NCBI RefSeq assembly: GCF_013003915.1
Contig: NZ_JABAIV010000003.1
Span: 496,001-560,000 of the forward strand
Length of the DNA: 64,000 nt
Direction of reading: 5' to 3'
Origin: Telluria aromaticivorans
Lineage (GTDB): Bacteria > Pseudomonadota > Gammaproteobacteria > Burkholderiales > Burkholderiaceae_D
Shown here: piece after piece, positions 8,807 through 17,319 of the stretch
Position numbering within the stretch: position 1 is the first letter of the stretch
How the letters are laid out: every line of letters begins with the position of its first letter
The notes under the pieces: model-generated
Told to the model about the DNA's origin: nothing
Seen by the model: only the letters and a program-made list of their open reading frames with translations
Database searches by the model: none
Made by a program: the position numbers and the translations under genes

Positions 8807-8896
8807 TGGCGGAAGCGGTGAGATTCGAACTCACGAACGGGTTCCCCCGTCGGCAGTTTTCAAGACTGCTGCCTTCAACCACTCGGCCACGCTTCC
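8807..8896 (-). tRNA. tRNA-Ser (anticodon UGA)
   Basis: A 90-nt class II tRNA with a long variable arm. The acceptor stem is GGAAGCG with CGCTTCC, followed by discriminator G and an encoded CCA. The T-loop is GTTCGAATC, and the anticodon loop CTTGAAA carries TGA (8860-8862 on the complement), which reads UCA-family serine codons. A TATAAT -10 element occurs just upstream at 8910-8915 on the minus strand. Its 3' end faces the methyltransferase-HNH gene, the side where integrating elements usually enter. Confidence 0.97.
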
Positions 8897-8909
8897 TTGA
8901 GGAACCGGC

Positions 8910-8915
8910 ATTATA
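8910..8915 (-). promoter_or_regulatory. -10 element of the tRNA-Ser promoter
   Basis: A perfect TATAAT on the minus strand, 14 bases before the tRNA 5' end. The -35 region at 17-bp spacing (CTGCCC) is poor. Confidence 0.5.
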
Positions 8916-8966
8916 CATAAATCATCCCCGCCGGGCAGGACAAATCCGCCGCCAGGCGACGGGCAG

Positions 8967-11033
8967 TCAGCTCACCAGCAACCAGTTCTCCCGCAAGCTC
9001 CGCTCGAAGTCGAACGCCGGCACAGGCTTGCTGTACAAGTACCCCTGCACCTCATCACACCCCGCCTCGCGCAGGAAGTCCAGCTGCGCCAGCGTCTCGA
9101 CCCCTTCCGCGATCACGCGCAGATTCAACTGCCGCGCCATGCTGATGATGGTGCCGGCAATCGCGCAGTCACTCGGGTCTGACGGGATCCCGGTCGTGAA
9201 CGAGCGGTCGATCTTCAAAGTATGGATCGGGAAGCGCTTCAGGTAAGACAAGCTTGAATACCCGGTGCCGAAATCGTCCAGCGACAGCGACACGCCCAGC
9301 GCCGTGATCCGATCCATGATGGCCGTCACGCGCTCGAAATCGTGCATCAGCGTGCTCTCGGTAATCTCCAGCTCCAGCCAGGATGCATCCAGCTGGTAGC
9401 GCAGCAGCGTGTCGGCCACGCGCGCCGGCAGGGTTGGCGTGAACTCGCGCGCCGACACGTTCACGGCCAAGCGGAATGGTGGCACGCCGGCGCGCTGCCA
9501 GATCGCGGCCTGGGCGCAGGCCTGCTCCAGCACCCACTCGCCGACCTGCACGATCAGGCCCGTGGTTTCGGCCAGCGGGATGAAGTCGCTCGGCGGCACC
9601 AGGCCGCGGGTCGGATGCAGCCAGCGCACCAGCGCCTCGGCGCCGACGATGCGCCCGCTGACGATCTCGAACTTCGGCTGGTAGTAGAGGATCAGTTCAC
9701 CGTTGCCGAGCGCCTGGCGCAGGTCGGATTCGATGCGCATGCGTTCCTGCATGCCCTGGTTCATGTCCTGGCTGTAGAAGGCCACGCTGCGGTCCGGGTT
9801 GTCCGCGGCCTGCTTGGCCCGTTCCATCGCGATGTCGGCCAGGCCCAGCAGGGTTTCGGCGTCGCTGCCGTCCTGCGGGAACACACTGATGCCGATGCTG
9901 GCGCCCACGCGCAGGTCGTGGCCGCCGATCAGGAAAGGGGCGTCAAGCGAGGCTTGCAGCTTTTGCGCCACCGTGGTCGCTTCGAAGTGCTGGCGGATGT
10001 CGAACAGGCCAACGGCGAATTCGTCCCCGGACAGGCGCGCCACCACGTCTTCGTCGCGCAAGGTAGCGCGCAGGCGCTGGGCGACTTCGCGCAGCAGCTC
10101 GTCGCCGATGCGGCGGCCCAGGGTGTCGTTGATGCGCTTGAAGCGGTTCAGGTCGACGAACAGCACGCAGCCGGTGCCCTCGTTGCGCTGGGCGACCATC
10201 AGGGCTTGGTCGACCAGGCGCCCGAACAGGGTGCGGTTCGGCAGGCCGGTGAGTTCGTCGTAATAGGCCAGGTGGTGCAGCTGTTCCTCGGCCTGTTTGC
10301 GTTCGGTGATGTCGGTGAGGTAGGCGATCAGGCCGGTCGGGCGCTCCGCCATGTCGCGCAGGATCGACAGCGACAGGCTGGCCCAGAAGACTTCTCCCGA
10401 CTTTTTGCGGCGCTTGACTTCCATCATGCGCCCGCCCTGCTCCGCGAACACGTCGTGAAAGCCTTCGTCTTCGTCGGCGTACAGGAACAGGATGTTGCGG
10501 CCGATGGCTTCCAGCGCCGTATAGCCGAACAGCTCCTCGGCGCCGCGGTTCCAGCTGGTGATATAGCCCATCTGGTCCATGGTCAGCACCGACTCGTGGA
10601 TCTGGTCGAGGATCTGCGACTGGTGCGCGAGCTGCGCTTCCATCTGGGCGTAGGCGTGCGTGGAACGCTGGGCCAGCGAATGCACCTGCATCAGGGATGC
10701 GGTCAGCTGGCCCAGGCCGGCCAGCAGCTGCGCGTCTTCCGCAGAGTAGCTGCCCCGCCCTGCCACTTCATAGATACCGAACTGCTCGGACGCGCCGGCC
10801 ACCACCTGGCGCAGTAGCGCGCTGGCACTGAACGGTGCGCCGATCGGTGCTCCAACCCCGGCGCCCGGCAGGAAGCGGCCGACGGGGCTGGCCAGCAGGC
10901 CGGCCGCGATCTGGCCCAGCGCTTCGTGCAGGGCGGCGCCGCGCAGGCGCAGCACGGCGTCGCACACGGCGTTGGAGGCGCCGATGAAGTCTGGGGATGC
11001 GTCGAGGAAAAAGGCTTCGGGCATGTCAGACAT
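8967..11033 (-). CDS. PAS-GGDEF-EAL cyclic-di-GMP signalling protein
   Basis: A 688-residue cytoplasmic protein. Residues 1-125 are a weakly conserved GAF-like region, followed by a PAS domain with PAC (about 140-260; ILDQIHESVLTMDQMGYI, ending TDITERKQAEEQL). The GGDEF domain (about 270-430) has SGDEF at 335-339 in place of GGDEF. The EAL domain (about 445-680) has an intact E-A-L at 466-468, plus [17 protein letters not shown] and VIAEGVET, so phosphodiesterase activity is likely. SGDEF variants are sometimes inactive as cyclases and serve as GTP or allosteric sites. Its start overlaps the end of the EAL/HDOD-like gene by 8 bases, which suggests translational coupling. Confidence 0.94.
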   Translation of the reverse strand: MSDMPEAFFLDASPDFIGASNAVCDAVLRLRGAALHEALGQIAAGLLASPVGRFLPGAGVGAPIGAPFSASALLRQVVAGASEQFGIYEVAGRGSYSAEDAQLLAGLGQLTASLMQVHSLAQRSTHAYAQMEAQLAHQSQILDQIHESVLTMDQMGYITSWNRGAEELFGYTALEAIGRNILFLYADEDEGFHDVFAEQGGRMMEVKRRKKSGEVFWASLSLSILRDMAERPTGLIAYLTDITERKQAEEQLHHLAYYDELTGLPNRTLFGRLVDQALMVAQRNEGTGCVLFVDLNRFKRINDTLGRRIGDELLREVAQRLRATLRDEDVVARLSGDEFAVGLFDIRQHFEATTVAQKLQASLDAPFLIGGHDLRVGASIGISVFPQDGSDAETLLGLADIAMERAKQAADNPDRSVAFYSQDMNQGMQERMRIESDLRQALGNGELILYYQPKFEIVSGRIVGAEALVRWLHPTRGLVPPSDFIPLAETTGLIVQVGEWVLEQACAQAAIWQRAGVPPFRLAVNVSAREFTPTLPARVADTLLRYQLDASWLELEITESTLMHDFERVTAIMDRITALGVSLSLDDFGTGYSSLSYLKRFPIHTLKIDRSFTTGIPSDPSDCAIAGTIISMARQLNLRVIAEGVETLAQLDFLREAGCDEVQGYLYSKPVPAFDFERSLRENWLLVS

Positions 11034-12195
11034 TCCGGCCTACCTGGATCGCCCAGTGATAGGCGTTCAACTGGCTGGTCCACCAGTCGGCGGGGTCGAT
11101 GCCCGCCGCATCGAGGTCGTCGCCGGAGGGATGGGACTCGGTCATGCGCAGCCAGGCGCCGAGCTTGCCGCTGCGTGCCAGCAGCGCGCCGGAGACGTGC
11201 TGCGGCAGCTGCAGCTCGCCGACGATGTCCGTCATCGGCATGTGCAGCAGCCGGTCGAGCAAAGAGAACACGCCGGTCATGAAGGCCAGGTCGCAGTCGT
11301 CGCGCCCGCCGCCGTCCCTCTTGCAAAGGGCTTCGAGCTGGGCGCCGCGGCGCGCGGCCAGCGGCAGCAGCAGGTTCGGCAAGCCGTCCGGCTGCTGGCG
11401 CGCGTACAGCAGCAGTTGCAGCCAGCGCTGCAACTGGCGCCGTCCGAGCAGGCTGATGGCCTGGTTGAAGCTGGTGATCTGGGTGCTCACCGCGAAGGCC
11501 GCCGAGTTGACCAGCTTGAGCAGGTGGAAGGACAGTGCCGGGTCCTGCTTGAGCTGCAGCTCGATGTCGCGCGAATCGGCGTCGCGCGACAGCAGGCCGA
11601 GCAGGGTCAGGATGCGGCGGCGCGAGCTGCCGTCGTGGGCGTCGCTGCCGGCCAGTTCCGGGTCGTAGGGATAGTCGCCGCTGAACCAGTCGAAGCCGGC
11701 GGCCGCGCATGCGCTGAAGCGCTGTGCGCTGTCGACACGGCGCGCCAGGTGGGGGCCGAACAGCGCTACCAGTTGGCCGGAGGCGGGGGCGTCGAGCGCG
11801 CAGTCGCGCGCGCTGCTGCGCAGTGCCGATGGCTGCCGCACACCGGCAGGCAAGGCGCCATCGAGCCAGATGCGGTAGCCGATTTCGTGCAGGTCGGCCA
11901 GGCGGCGCGGGACGCCCTCTTCCACCAGCGCGCCGGCGGACACGACGAAGCCGATGCGATGGGGAGGCATCAGGGCCAGCACCGGCGGCGTCAGGGCGGA
12001 AGGATGATCGAGCATCAGCAAGCCGTCGAGCGGCGCGATCGCGGCCAGCAAGTCGGTGCCGAACAGGGTCTGCAGGCGCTGCGATGGCTCGCCGTCGCCG
12101 GACACGCGCAGGCACAGCGCGACCCATTCGTTCTGCCCATTGGCGACCGGATCAACTGCTACCAGCGGAAATGGGTGGGGGTCCAGCTCGGCCAT
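11026..12195 (-). CDS. EAL-like/HDOD signalling protein (YuxH type, EAL half degenerate)
   Basis: A 389-residue protein. The C-terminal half (about 185-350) has the HDOD pattern: RRRILTLLGLLSRDADSRDI, then LKQDPALSFHLLKLVNSAAF, then ITSFNQAISLLGRRQLQRWL. The N-terminal half has the length of an EAL domain in YuxH-type proteins but lacks recognisable catalytic E-A-L, DDFG and EGVE motifs, so it is non-catalytic at best. Such proteins act as scaffolds in motility and c-di-GMP pathways. The ATG at 12195 (MAELDPH) is preferred over an upstream TTG, although the Shine-Dalgarno (GAGAG) is distant. It is co-transcribed and overlapping with the PAS-GGDEF-EAL gene. Confidence 0.82.
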   Translation of the reverse strand: MAELDPHPFPLVAVDPVANGQNEWVALCLRVSGDGEPSQRLQTLFGTDLLAAIAPLDGLLMLDHPSALTPPVLALMPPHRIGFVVSAGALVEEGVPRRLADLHEIGYRIWLDGALPAGVRQPSALRSSARDCALDAPASGQLVALFGPHLARRVDSAQRFSACAAAGFDWFSGDYPYDPELAGSDAHDGSSRRRILTLLGLLSRDADSRDIELQLKQDPALSFHLLKLVNSAAFAVSTQITSFNQAISLLGRRQLQRWLQLLLYARQQPDGLPNLLLPLAARRGAQLEALCKRDGGGRDDCDLAFMTGVFSLLDRLLHMPMTDIVGELQLPQHVSGALLARSGKLGAWLRMTESHPSGDDLDAAGIDPADWWTSQLNAYHWAIQVGRNV

Positions 12196-12300
12196 GTATG
12201 GGGCTCTCAATGATATTCGGTCAATCTTATTGCACCGATTATCAGAATGCAACTCCTTTTGTTTCCATACGGATACACTTTACGACAAGTTAATGCATAC

Positions 12301-12966
12301 TCAGGCAGATTCATTGAATCCGGCACGCTGGACCGCGAACCGAATGAGCTCAGCCTGGCCTTCGATGCCCAGCTTGCGCTTGATGTTGAGGCGGTGGGTT
12401 TCCACGGTGCGCACCGACAAATCGAGGTCGCGTGCGATCTGCTTGTTCGACTGGCCGGTGGCGATGTGGCGCAGCACTTCCTGTTCGCGCCCGGTCAGCT
12501 GGTTGCCGAGGGCCGAAGTGGACGCCGGCGCCAGCGGACCGGCGAGCTGGCGCGCCAGCGCGGCGCTGTAATAGATGCCGCCGCCCATCACCGTATCGAT
12601 CGCCAGCACGATGTCCTTGCCCGGCGCGTCCTTCAGCACATAGCCGCGCGCGCCGGCGCCCATGGCCTGGGTCACGTATTCCGGCTTGTCGTGCATCGAC
12701 AGGATCAGTACCGCGATGCCGGGATAGCGCTCAAGCAGCCGCGCGGTCGCTTCGATGCCGCTGCCCCCGCGCATGTTCACGTCCATCAGCACCAGGTCGG
12801 GGCGGCACAGGCCCACCTGCTCCAGCGCCTCCTGGGTCGAGCCGGCTTCTCCGACCACGCGCAGGTGCGGCGCGGCTTCCAGCCGAGCGCGCAGGCCGTC
12901 GCGTACCAGCGGGTGGTCGTCGACCAGCAGGATGCAGATGTCGCGCTGCGTTTCTCTTTCCATCAT
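12301..12966 (-). CDS. NarL/FixJ-family response regulator, probably controlling cstA
   Basis: A 221-residue response regulator. The receiver domain (about 10-125) has the acidic pocket DD at 16-17, phospho-acceptor Asp62 in LVLMDVNMRGG, the Thr/Ser switch ILSMHD and Lys in YVLKDAP. The LuxR-type HTH (about 155-215) reads LTGREQEVLRHIATGQSNKQ and VRTVETHRLNIKRKLG. Its ATG overlaps the kinase stop in an ATGATG arrangement, so kinase and regulator are a coupled pair. The pair is divergent from the CstA transporter gene, and a perfect dyad in the shared region is a good operator candidate. Confidence 0.94.
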   Translation of the reverse strand: MMERETQRDICILLVDDHPLVRDGLRARLEAAPHLRVVGEAGSTQEALEQVGLCRPDLVLMDVNMRGGSGIEATARLLERYPGIAVLILSMHDKPEYVTQAMGAGARGYVLKDAPGKDIVLAIDTVMGGGIYYSAALARQLAGPLAPASTSALGNQLTGREQEVLRHIATGQSNKQIARDLDLSVRTVETHRLNIKRKLGIEGQAELIRFAVQRAGFNESA

Positions 12967-14327
12967 GCGTGCTCCTTCAGGTCGATGCTGGCCACCACGC
13001 GGGTGCCCTGGGGCGACGAATCGATGGAAAGCATCCCGCCGATCGCCTCCATCCGTTCCATCATGTTGCGCAGGCCGATGCCGCGGTGCGGGTGCAAGGC
13101 CACGCTGTCGGCGTCGAAGCCGGCGCCGTCATCCATCACAGTCAGGGTGAGGCAGCGCTGCTTGCGCACCAGCGTGATCACGATGCTGTGCGCGCCGGCA
13201 TGGCGTTCGGCATTGGTCAGCGCCTCCTGCGCGATGCGGAACAGTACCGTCCCCGCCATCTCGGGCAGCGCGTCGACGGCTCCCGTAGCGCGGAAGCGCA
13301 CCGGCGTGCCGCTATGCTCGCCGAATTCGCTTGCCAGGTGCTCGAGCGCCGGCGCCAAGCCCAGGTCGTCCAGCAAGGCCGGGCGCAGGTCGTGCGAGAT
13401 GCGGCGCACTTCGCCCAGCACCGACTTCACCTGCTCCACGGTGCGGTCCAGGTTGCTGCGGGCCGCCTGCTGCTGTTCCTCGTTGCCAGCCAGGCGGATG
13501 ATGCCCGCCTCCAGCTGCAGCTTGACCGAGACCAGCGCCTGGCTGATCCCGTCGTGCAGGTCGCGCGACAGGCGCGCCCGTTCTTCTTCCTGCGATTCGA
13601 CCACGCGCTGTGCCAGGGCTTTGAGTTTGGCGTCGGCCACGCGCAGCTCGCGCAGGTTCAGGGCCAGGCCGGCGCCGGCCACGGCGCTTGATGCCAGGAT
13701 CGCCAGCCCGGCAATCCACAGCAGGGTTTCTTCGATATTGCGCGATTGCTGGGCGTCGACCTGGGCCAGCGCGCGCTCCACGTCGTCCAGGTAGATGCCC
13801 GTGCCCATCACCCAGCCCCAGTTCGCCACCGGCACCACGTAGCCGAGCTTGGGGGCCTGCTGGTTCGAGGACGGCTTGGCCCAGGTATAGCGGTGGAAGC
13901 CGCCGCCGGCGCGGGCGCGTTCGATCAGGCGCTGGATGGTCGGGGTGCCGGTGGCGTCGACCCAGTTCCACATCTCGGTGCCGACCAGTTCTGGCTGGCG
14001 CGGATGCATCAGGTTGCGGCCCCTAGTGTCGTAGACGAAGAAATAGCCGTCGTCGCCGAAGCTCAGGCTGCCGAGGATGCGCTTGGCTTCGTCCAGGGTG
14101 GCGGGGTCGGTGCGGCCCGAGCGGACCAGGTGGCCGATCGACTGGGTCGCCAGCGCCACGTAATGGCGCAGCTCGGCTTCTTTGCTGGCCAGGTAGGCGT
14201 GCTGGATGGTGGCGCGCTGCTGCTGGGCCAGCTCGGCCGCCTGCTGGCGCACGAACAGGGCGATTGCGCACAGGGCCACGATCAGCGGCGCGATCGCCAG
14301 CACGATGACCTTCTGCCTCAAACGCAT
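12963..14327 (-). CDS. sensor histidine kinase with periplasmic cache domain (HisKA_3 type)
   Basis: A 454-residue membrane kinase. TM1 lies at about 7-27, followed by a periplasmic single-cache domain (FGDDGYFFVYDTRGRNLMHP and GFHRYTWAKPS are typical) and TM2 at about 195-215. The dimerisation box RLSRDLHDGISQALVSVK carries His258, and the HATPase_c domain has the N-box TNAERHA, MDDGAGF and GIGLRNM. The cache type resembles those that sense small organic acids. Since CstA-family transporters import pyruvate or peptides, the pair may work like BtsSR-BtsT of E. coli, which is however built from LytS/LytTR parts; this is inference. The regulator follows with overlapping codons. Confidence 0.93.
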   Translation of the reverse strand: MRLRQKVIVLAIAPLIVALCAIALFVRQQAAELAQQQRATIQHAYLASKEAELRHYVALATQSIGHLVRSGRTDPATLDEAKRILGSLSFGDDGYFFVYDTRGRNLMHPRQPELVGTEMWNWVDATGTPTIQRLIERARAGGGFHRYTWAKPSSNQQAPKLGYVVPVANWGWVMGTGIYLDDVERALAQVDAQQSRNIEETLLWIAGLAILASSAVAGAGLALNLRELRVADAKLKALAQRVVESQEEERARLSRDLHDGISQALVSVKLQLEAGIIRLAGNEEQQQAARSNLDRTVEQVKSVLGEVRRISHDLRPALLDDLGLAPALEHLASEFGEHSGTPVRFRATGAVDALPEMAGTVLFRIAQEALTNAERHAGAHSIVITLVRKQRCLTLTVMDDGAGFDADSVALHPHRGIGLRNMMERMEAIGGMLSIDSSPQGTRVVASIDLKEHA

Positions 14328-14395
14328 GTCCCGGACTCCAATTACCTTAAGACATCTATTCTAAGGCGGAACAGGGCGGGCGGCTTACGTACTAC

Positions 14396-14412
14396 TACGC
14401 AGCGCCTGCGTA
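14396..14412. promoter_or_regulatory. perfect 7-3-7 dyad, candidate response-regulator operator for cstA
   Basis: TACGCAG-cgc-CTGCGTA is a perfect inverted repeat, 144 bases before the cstA ATG and 69 bases before the kinase ATG, in their shared promoter region. The related direct motif TACGTACTACTACG overlaps its left side. The size and symmetry fit a NarL/LuxR-type dimer. Function is inferred from position. Confidence 0.45.
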
Positions 14413-14555
14413 ATCATGCGCTTGTGGTGCTGATAATCATGCAACATACTTCGCGGTACGCTGTCAAAAAACCGCCGGTATCGATGCCGCGAGATGTGTT
14501 GCATGTGGTCACGATACTGGATAAAACAAGAATCATTCCATCTCGGAGGAGCACC

Positions 14556-16622
14556 ATGAAACGAATGTCGAGCACGCTCGGCTGGGCCGCGCTTGCGATC
14601 CTCGGCGCCTTTTCGCTCGGTTACATCGCAGTCAAGCGCGGTGAAACCATCAATGCGATCTGGATTGTCGCCGCTGCCGTCTGCGTCTACCTGATCGCCT
14701 ACCGCTTCTACAGCCGGTTCATCGCCTACAAGGCGCTGGGACTGGATGCAACGCGCCAGACCCCTGCCTACAAGTACAACGATGGCCTGGATTACGTCCC
14801 GACCAATAAATACGTGCTGTTCGGCCACCACTTCGCCGCGATTGCCGGCGCCGGCCCCCTGGTCGGCCCCGTGCTGGCGGCCCAGATGGGCTATTTACCG
14901 GGCATGATGTGGATCCTGGCAGGCGTCGTCTTTGCCGGCGCCGTCCAGGACTTCATCGTGCTGTTCATGTCCACGCGCCGCGACGGCCGCTCGCTCGGCG
15001 ACCTGATCAAGTCCGAAATGGGCGAGATCCCGGGCCTGATCGCGCTGCTCGGCACTTTCATGATCATGGTGATCATCCTGGCGGTGCTCGCACTCATCGT
15101 CGTGAAGGCGCTGACCGGTTCGCCGTGGGGCACCTTCACCGTGATGGCGACGATCCCGATCGCGTTGTTCATGGGCCTGTACTCGCGCTACGTGCGCGTC
15201 GGCCGCATCGGCGAGATCTCGATCATCGGCTTCGTGCTGCTGATGCTGGCCATCGTCGGCGGCCAGTGGGTGCACGACTCCCCTACCCTGGGCCCGATGT
15301 TCACCTTCACCGGCACCGAACTGACCTGGATGCTGATCGGCTACGGCTTCGTCGCCTCGGTCATCCCAGTGTGGCTGCTGCTGGCGCCGCGCGACTACCT
15401 GTCCACCTTCCTGAAGATCGGCACGATCGTGGCGCTGGCGATCGGCATCCTGATCGTCGCCCCGGACCTGCGCATGCCGGCCGTGACCAGGTTCATCGAC
15501 GGCTCCGGCCCGGTATGGTCGGGCAATTTGTTCCCCTTCCTGTTCATCACCATCGCCTGCGGCGCGGTGTCGGGCTTCCACGCGCTGATCTCGTCGGGCA
15601 CCACGCCGAAGATGATCGAGAACGAAACCCACGCACGCCTGATCGGCTACGGCGGCATGCTGATGGAATCTTTTGTGGCCATCATGGCGCTGGTCGCAGC
15701 AAGCACCATCGACCCGGGCGTCTACTTCGCGATGAACAGCCCGGCCGCCGTGCTGGGCACCACCGCGCAGTCGGCCGCCGCGGCCGTGTCGCAGATGGGC
15801 TTCGTCATCACGCCTGAAACGCTGGAGCAGATGGCCCGCGACGTCGGCGAGCACACCATCATCTCGCGCGCCGGCGGCGCACCGACCCTCGCCGTGGGCA
15901 TGGCCCACATCCTGTCGAACGTGGTCGGCGGCCAGGCCATGATGGCCTTCTGGTACCACTTCGCGATTTTGTTCGAGGCGCTGTTCATCCTGACCGCAGT
16001 CGATGCGGGTACCCGCGCCGGCCGCTTCATGCTGCAGGATTTGCTGGGCGCCTTTGCACCGTCGCTCAAGCGCACCGAGTCGCTGCCTGCCAACCTGCTG
16101 GCCACCGGCCTGTGCGTCGCGGCCTGGGGCTACTTCCTGTACCAGGGCGTGGTCGATCCGCTGGGCGGCATCAACACCCTGTGGCCGCTGTTCGGCATCG
16201 CCAACCAGATGCTGGCCGGTATCGCGCTGATGCTGGGCACCTGCGTGCTGTACAAGATGAAGCGCGCGCAGTATGCGTGGATCACCGTCGTGCCGACCCT
16301 GTGGCTGCTCGCCTGCACGCTCACCGCCGGCTGGCAGAAAATCTTCGACGCCAACCCGAAGGTCGGCTTCATGGCCCACGCCAACAAGTTCCAGGACGCG
16401 CACGATGCCGGCACGGTGCTGGCGCCGGCCAAGTCGCTCGAGCAGATGGAGCGCATCATCTTCAACGACTACGTCAACGCGACGCTGGCGGGCTTCTTCA
16501 TGTTCGTGGTGCTGGCGGTGCTGTTCTACGGTATCCGTACCGTGATGGCCTCCCGTAACACCAATGGCCCGAGCGCGAAAGAAACCGCGTACGTCGCCAT
16601 GCCCACGCCGCAGGTGCAGTGA
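14556..16622 (+). CDS. cstA: carbon starvation protein A, pyruvate/peptide transporter
   Basis: A 688-residue polytopic inner-membrane protein matching CstA in length (E. coli about 700) and sequence: [83 protein letters not shown]. Family members import pyruvate and some peptides and are induced in stationary phase or on carbon limitation. GGAGGA 8 bases before the ATG at 14556 decides the start; the frame is open further upstream but overlaps the divergent kinase. The YbdD-like gene follows with a TGATG overlap, as in E. coli cstA-ybdD and btsT-yjiX. The divergent kinase/regulator pair is the likely controller. Confidence 0.96.
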   Translation: MKRMSSTLGWAALAILGAFSLGYIAVKRGETINAIWIVAAAVCVYLIAYRFYSRFIAYKALGLDATRQTPAYKYNDGLDYVPTNKYVLFGHHFAAIAGAGPLVGPVLAAQMGYLPGMMWILAGVVFAGAVQDFIVLFMSTRRDGRSLGDLIKSEMGEIPGLIALLGTFMIMVIILAVLALIVVKALTGSPWGTFTVMATIPIALFMGLYSRYVRVGRIGEISIIGFVLLMLAIVGGQWVHDSPTLGPMFTFTGTELTWMLIGYGFVASVIPVWLLLAPRDYLSTFLKIGTIVALAIGILIVAPDLRMPAVTRFIDGSGPVWSGNLFPFLFITIACGAVSGFHALISSGTTPKMIENETHARLIGYGGMLMESFVAIMALVAASTIDPGVYFAMNSPAAVLGTTAQSAAAAVSQMGFVITPETLEQMARDVGEHTIISRAGGAPTLAVGMAHILSNVVGGQAMMAFWYHFAILFEALFILTAVDAGTRAGRFMLQDLLGAFAPSLKRTESLPANLLATGLCVAAWGYFLYQGVVDPLGGINTLWPLFGIANQMLAGIALMLGTCVLYKMKRAQYAWITVVPTLWLLACTLTAGWQKIFDANPKVGFMAHANKFQDAHDAGTVLAPAKSLEQMERIIFNDYVNATLAGFFMFVVLAVLFYGIRTVMASRNTNGPSAKETAYVAMPTPQVQ

Positions 16623-16840
16623 TGTTCAGCGACCTGGTAGATGCCGGAGTCCAGGCCACCAAGCAGGCCGGTAAATACCTCGGGCAGAGCATGCGCCTGA
16701 TGGTCGGCCTGCCCGAGTACGACACCTACCTGGCGCATATGGAACGTACCCACCCGGACCAGGCGCCGATGACCTACGAGGAGTTCTTCCGCGAGCGCCA
16801 GGAGGCGAGGTATGGGGGGAATCGCGGCACCTGCTGTTAA
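16622..16840 (+). CDS. YbdD/YjiX-family small protein
   Basis: A 72-residue protein ([20 protein letters not shown] onward, with [20 protein letters not shown] and [17 protein letters not shown] near the end) of the YbdD/YjiX family (DUF466). In enterobacteria this small partner is always next to a CstA/BtsT transporter and is needed for pyruvate uptake. The ATG shares its A with the cstA TGA stop (TGATG), so it is translationally coupled. A strong terminator follows 25 bases after the stop. Confidence 0.92.
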   Translation: MFSDLVDAGVQATKQAGKYLGQSMRLMVGLPEYDTYLAHMERTHPDQAPMTYEEFFRERQEARYGGNRGTCC

Positions 16841-16864
16841 GGGACCGCTGATGGAAGGATGACG

Positions 16865-16896
16865 AAGGGGCGCCGCGGCGTCCCTTTTTCTTTTTA
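16865..16896 (+). terminator. intrinsic terminator of cstA-ybdD
   Basis: AAGGG-g-CGCC-gc-GGCG-t-CCCTT stem (one G-U pair) followed by TTTCTTTTTAT. Confidence 0.85.
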
Positions 16897-16919
16897 TACG
16901 CGGCGAGCTTTGTTTATTT

Positions 16920-17075
16920 CGGCCGACGGCTTAAAAACCGTCGTTCGGCGAAGGCGGGAATGATGCCACTGGCATCATTCCCCCCAAGTTCGTCGCCTCA
17001 CGCTGGCGGGTGCACGCAAGCGTTAACGGGATGCGAAGGAATTGGATCCCGGCCTGCGCCGGAATGACGGTTCAT
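16920..17075. repeat. cluster of palindromes, REP-like
   Basis: In the 479-base gap between ybdD and the hybrid kinase there are several dyads. One is a GCCGACGG/CCGTCG...GGC stem at about 16922-16949. Another is a perfect 12-bp stem GGGAATGATGCC-act-GGCATCATTCCC at 16956-16982. A third is CCGG-cctgcg-CCGG at about 17049-17062 within GGATCCCGGCCTGCGCCGGA, a sequence common in dispersed repeats of proteobacteria. Only one copy is present in this window. The rest of the gap (17080-17240) shows nothing recognisable. Confidence 0.55.
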
Positions 17076-17241
17076 GTTGTAAGGGTGATGTTTTATGCCG
17101 CATGCTGGCATGGCGCGATCAAGGCCATGCGGCCACACCTACCAATGCCGTTCCCACCCGTCCCGCCCTCGCCCCACCCTTCACCCACCCTCTGTTGACT
17201 TCCGTCAACGCCCCGTCTCCCCATAAACGTATATTTTTTTC

Positions 17242-17270
17242 TTGCGGGAATTTGCATTCCGCAAAGGAGG
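17242..17270 (+). other. hairpin and unused AGGAGG upstream of the hybrid kinase
   Basis: GCGGGAAT and ATTCCGC (17244-17262) pair around a short loop and are followed at once by AAAGGAGG. No in-frame start codon stands at a useful distance from this strong Shine-Dalgarno; the kinase ATG is 50 bases further on. It may be a leader element or a chance sequence. Confidence 0.3.
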
Positions 17271-17319
17271 TTCTGTTTCGTCCGAAGCAGGGCCGCTCCG
17301 CCGTGCCTGCGGGATCAGA

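Noticed and set aside
14400..14500. sigma-54 promoter upstream of cstA
   Set aside because: TGGTGC and ATGCA occur, but the GG-to-GC spacing is 13 instead of 10 bases.
16920..17075. transposon remnant between ybdD and the hybrid kinase
   Set aside because: Only palindromes are seen; no transposase fragment, long terminal repeats or target duplication.
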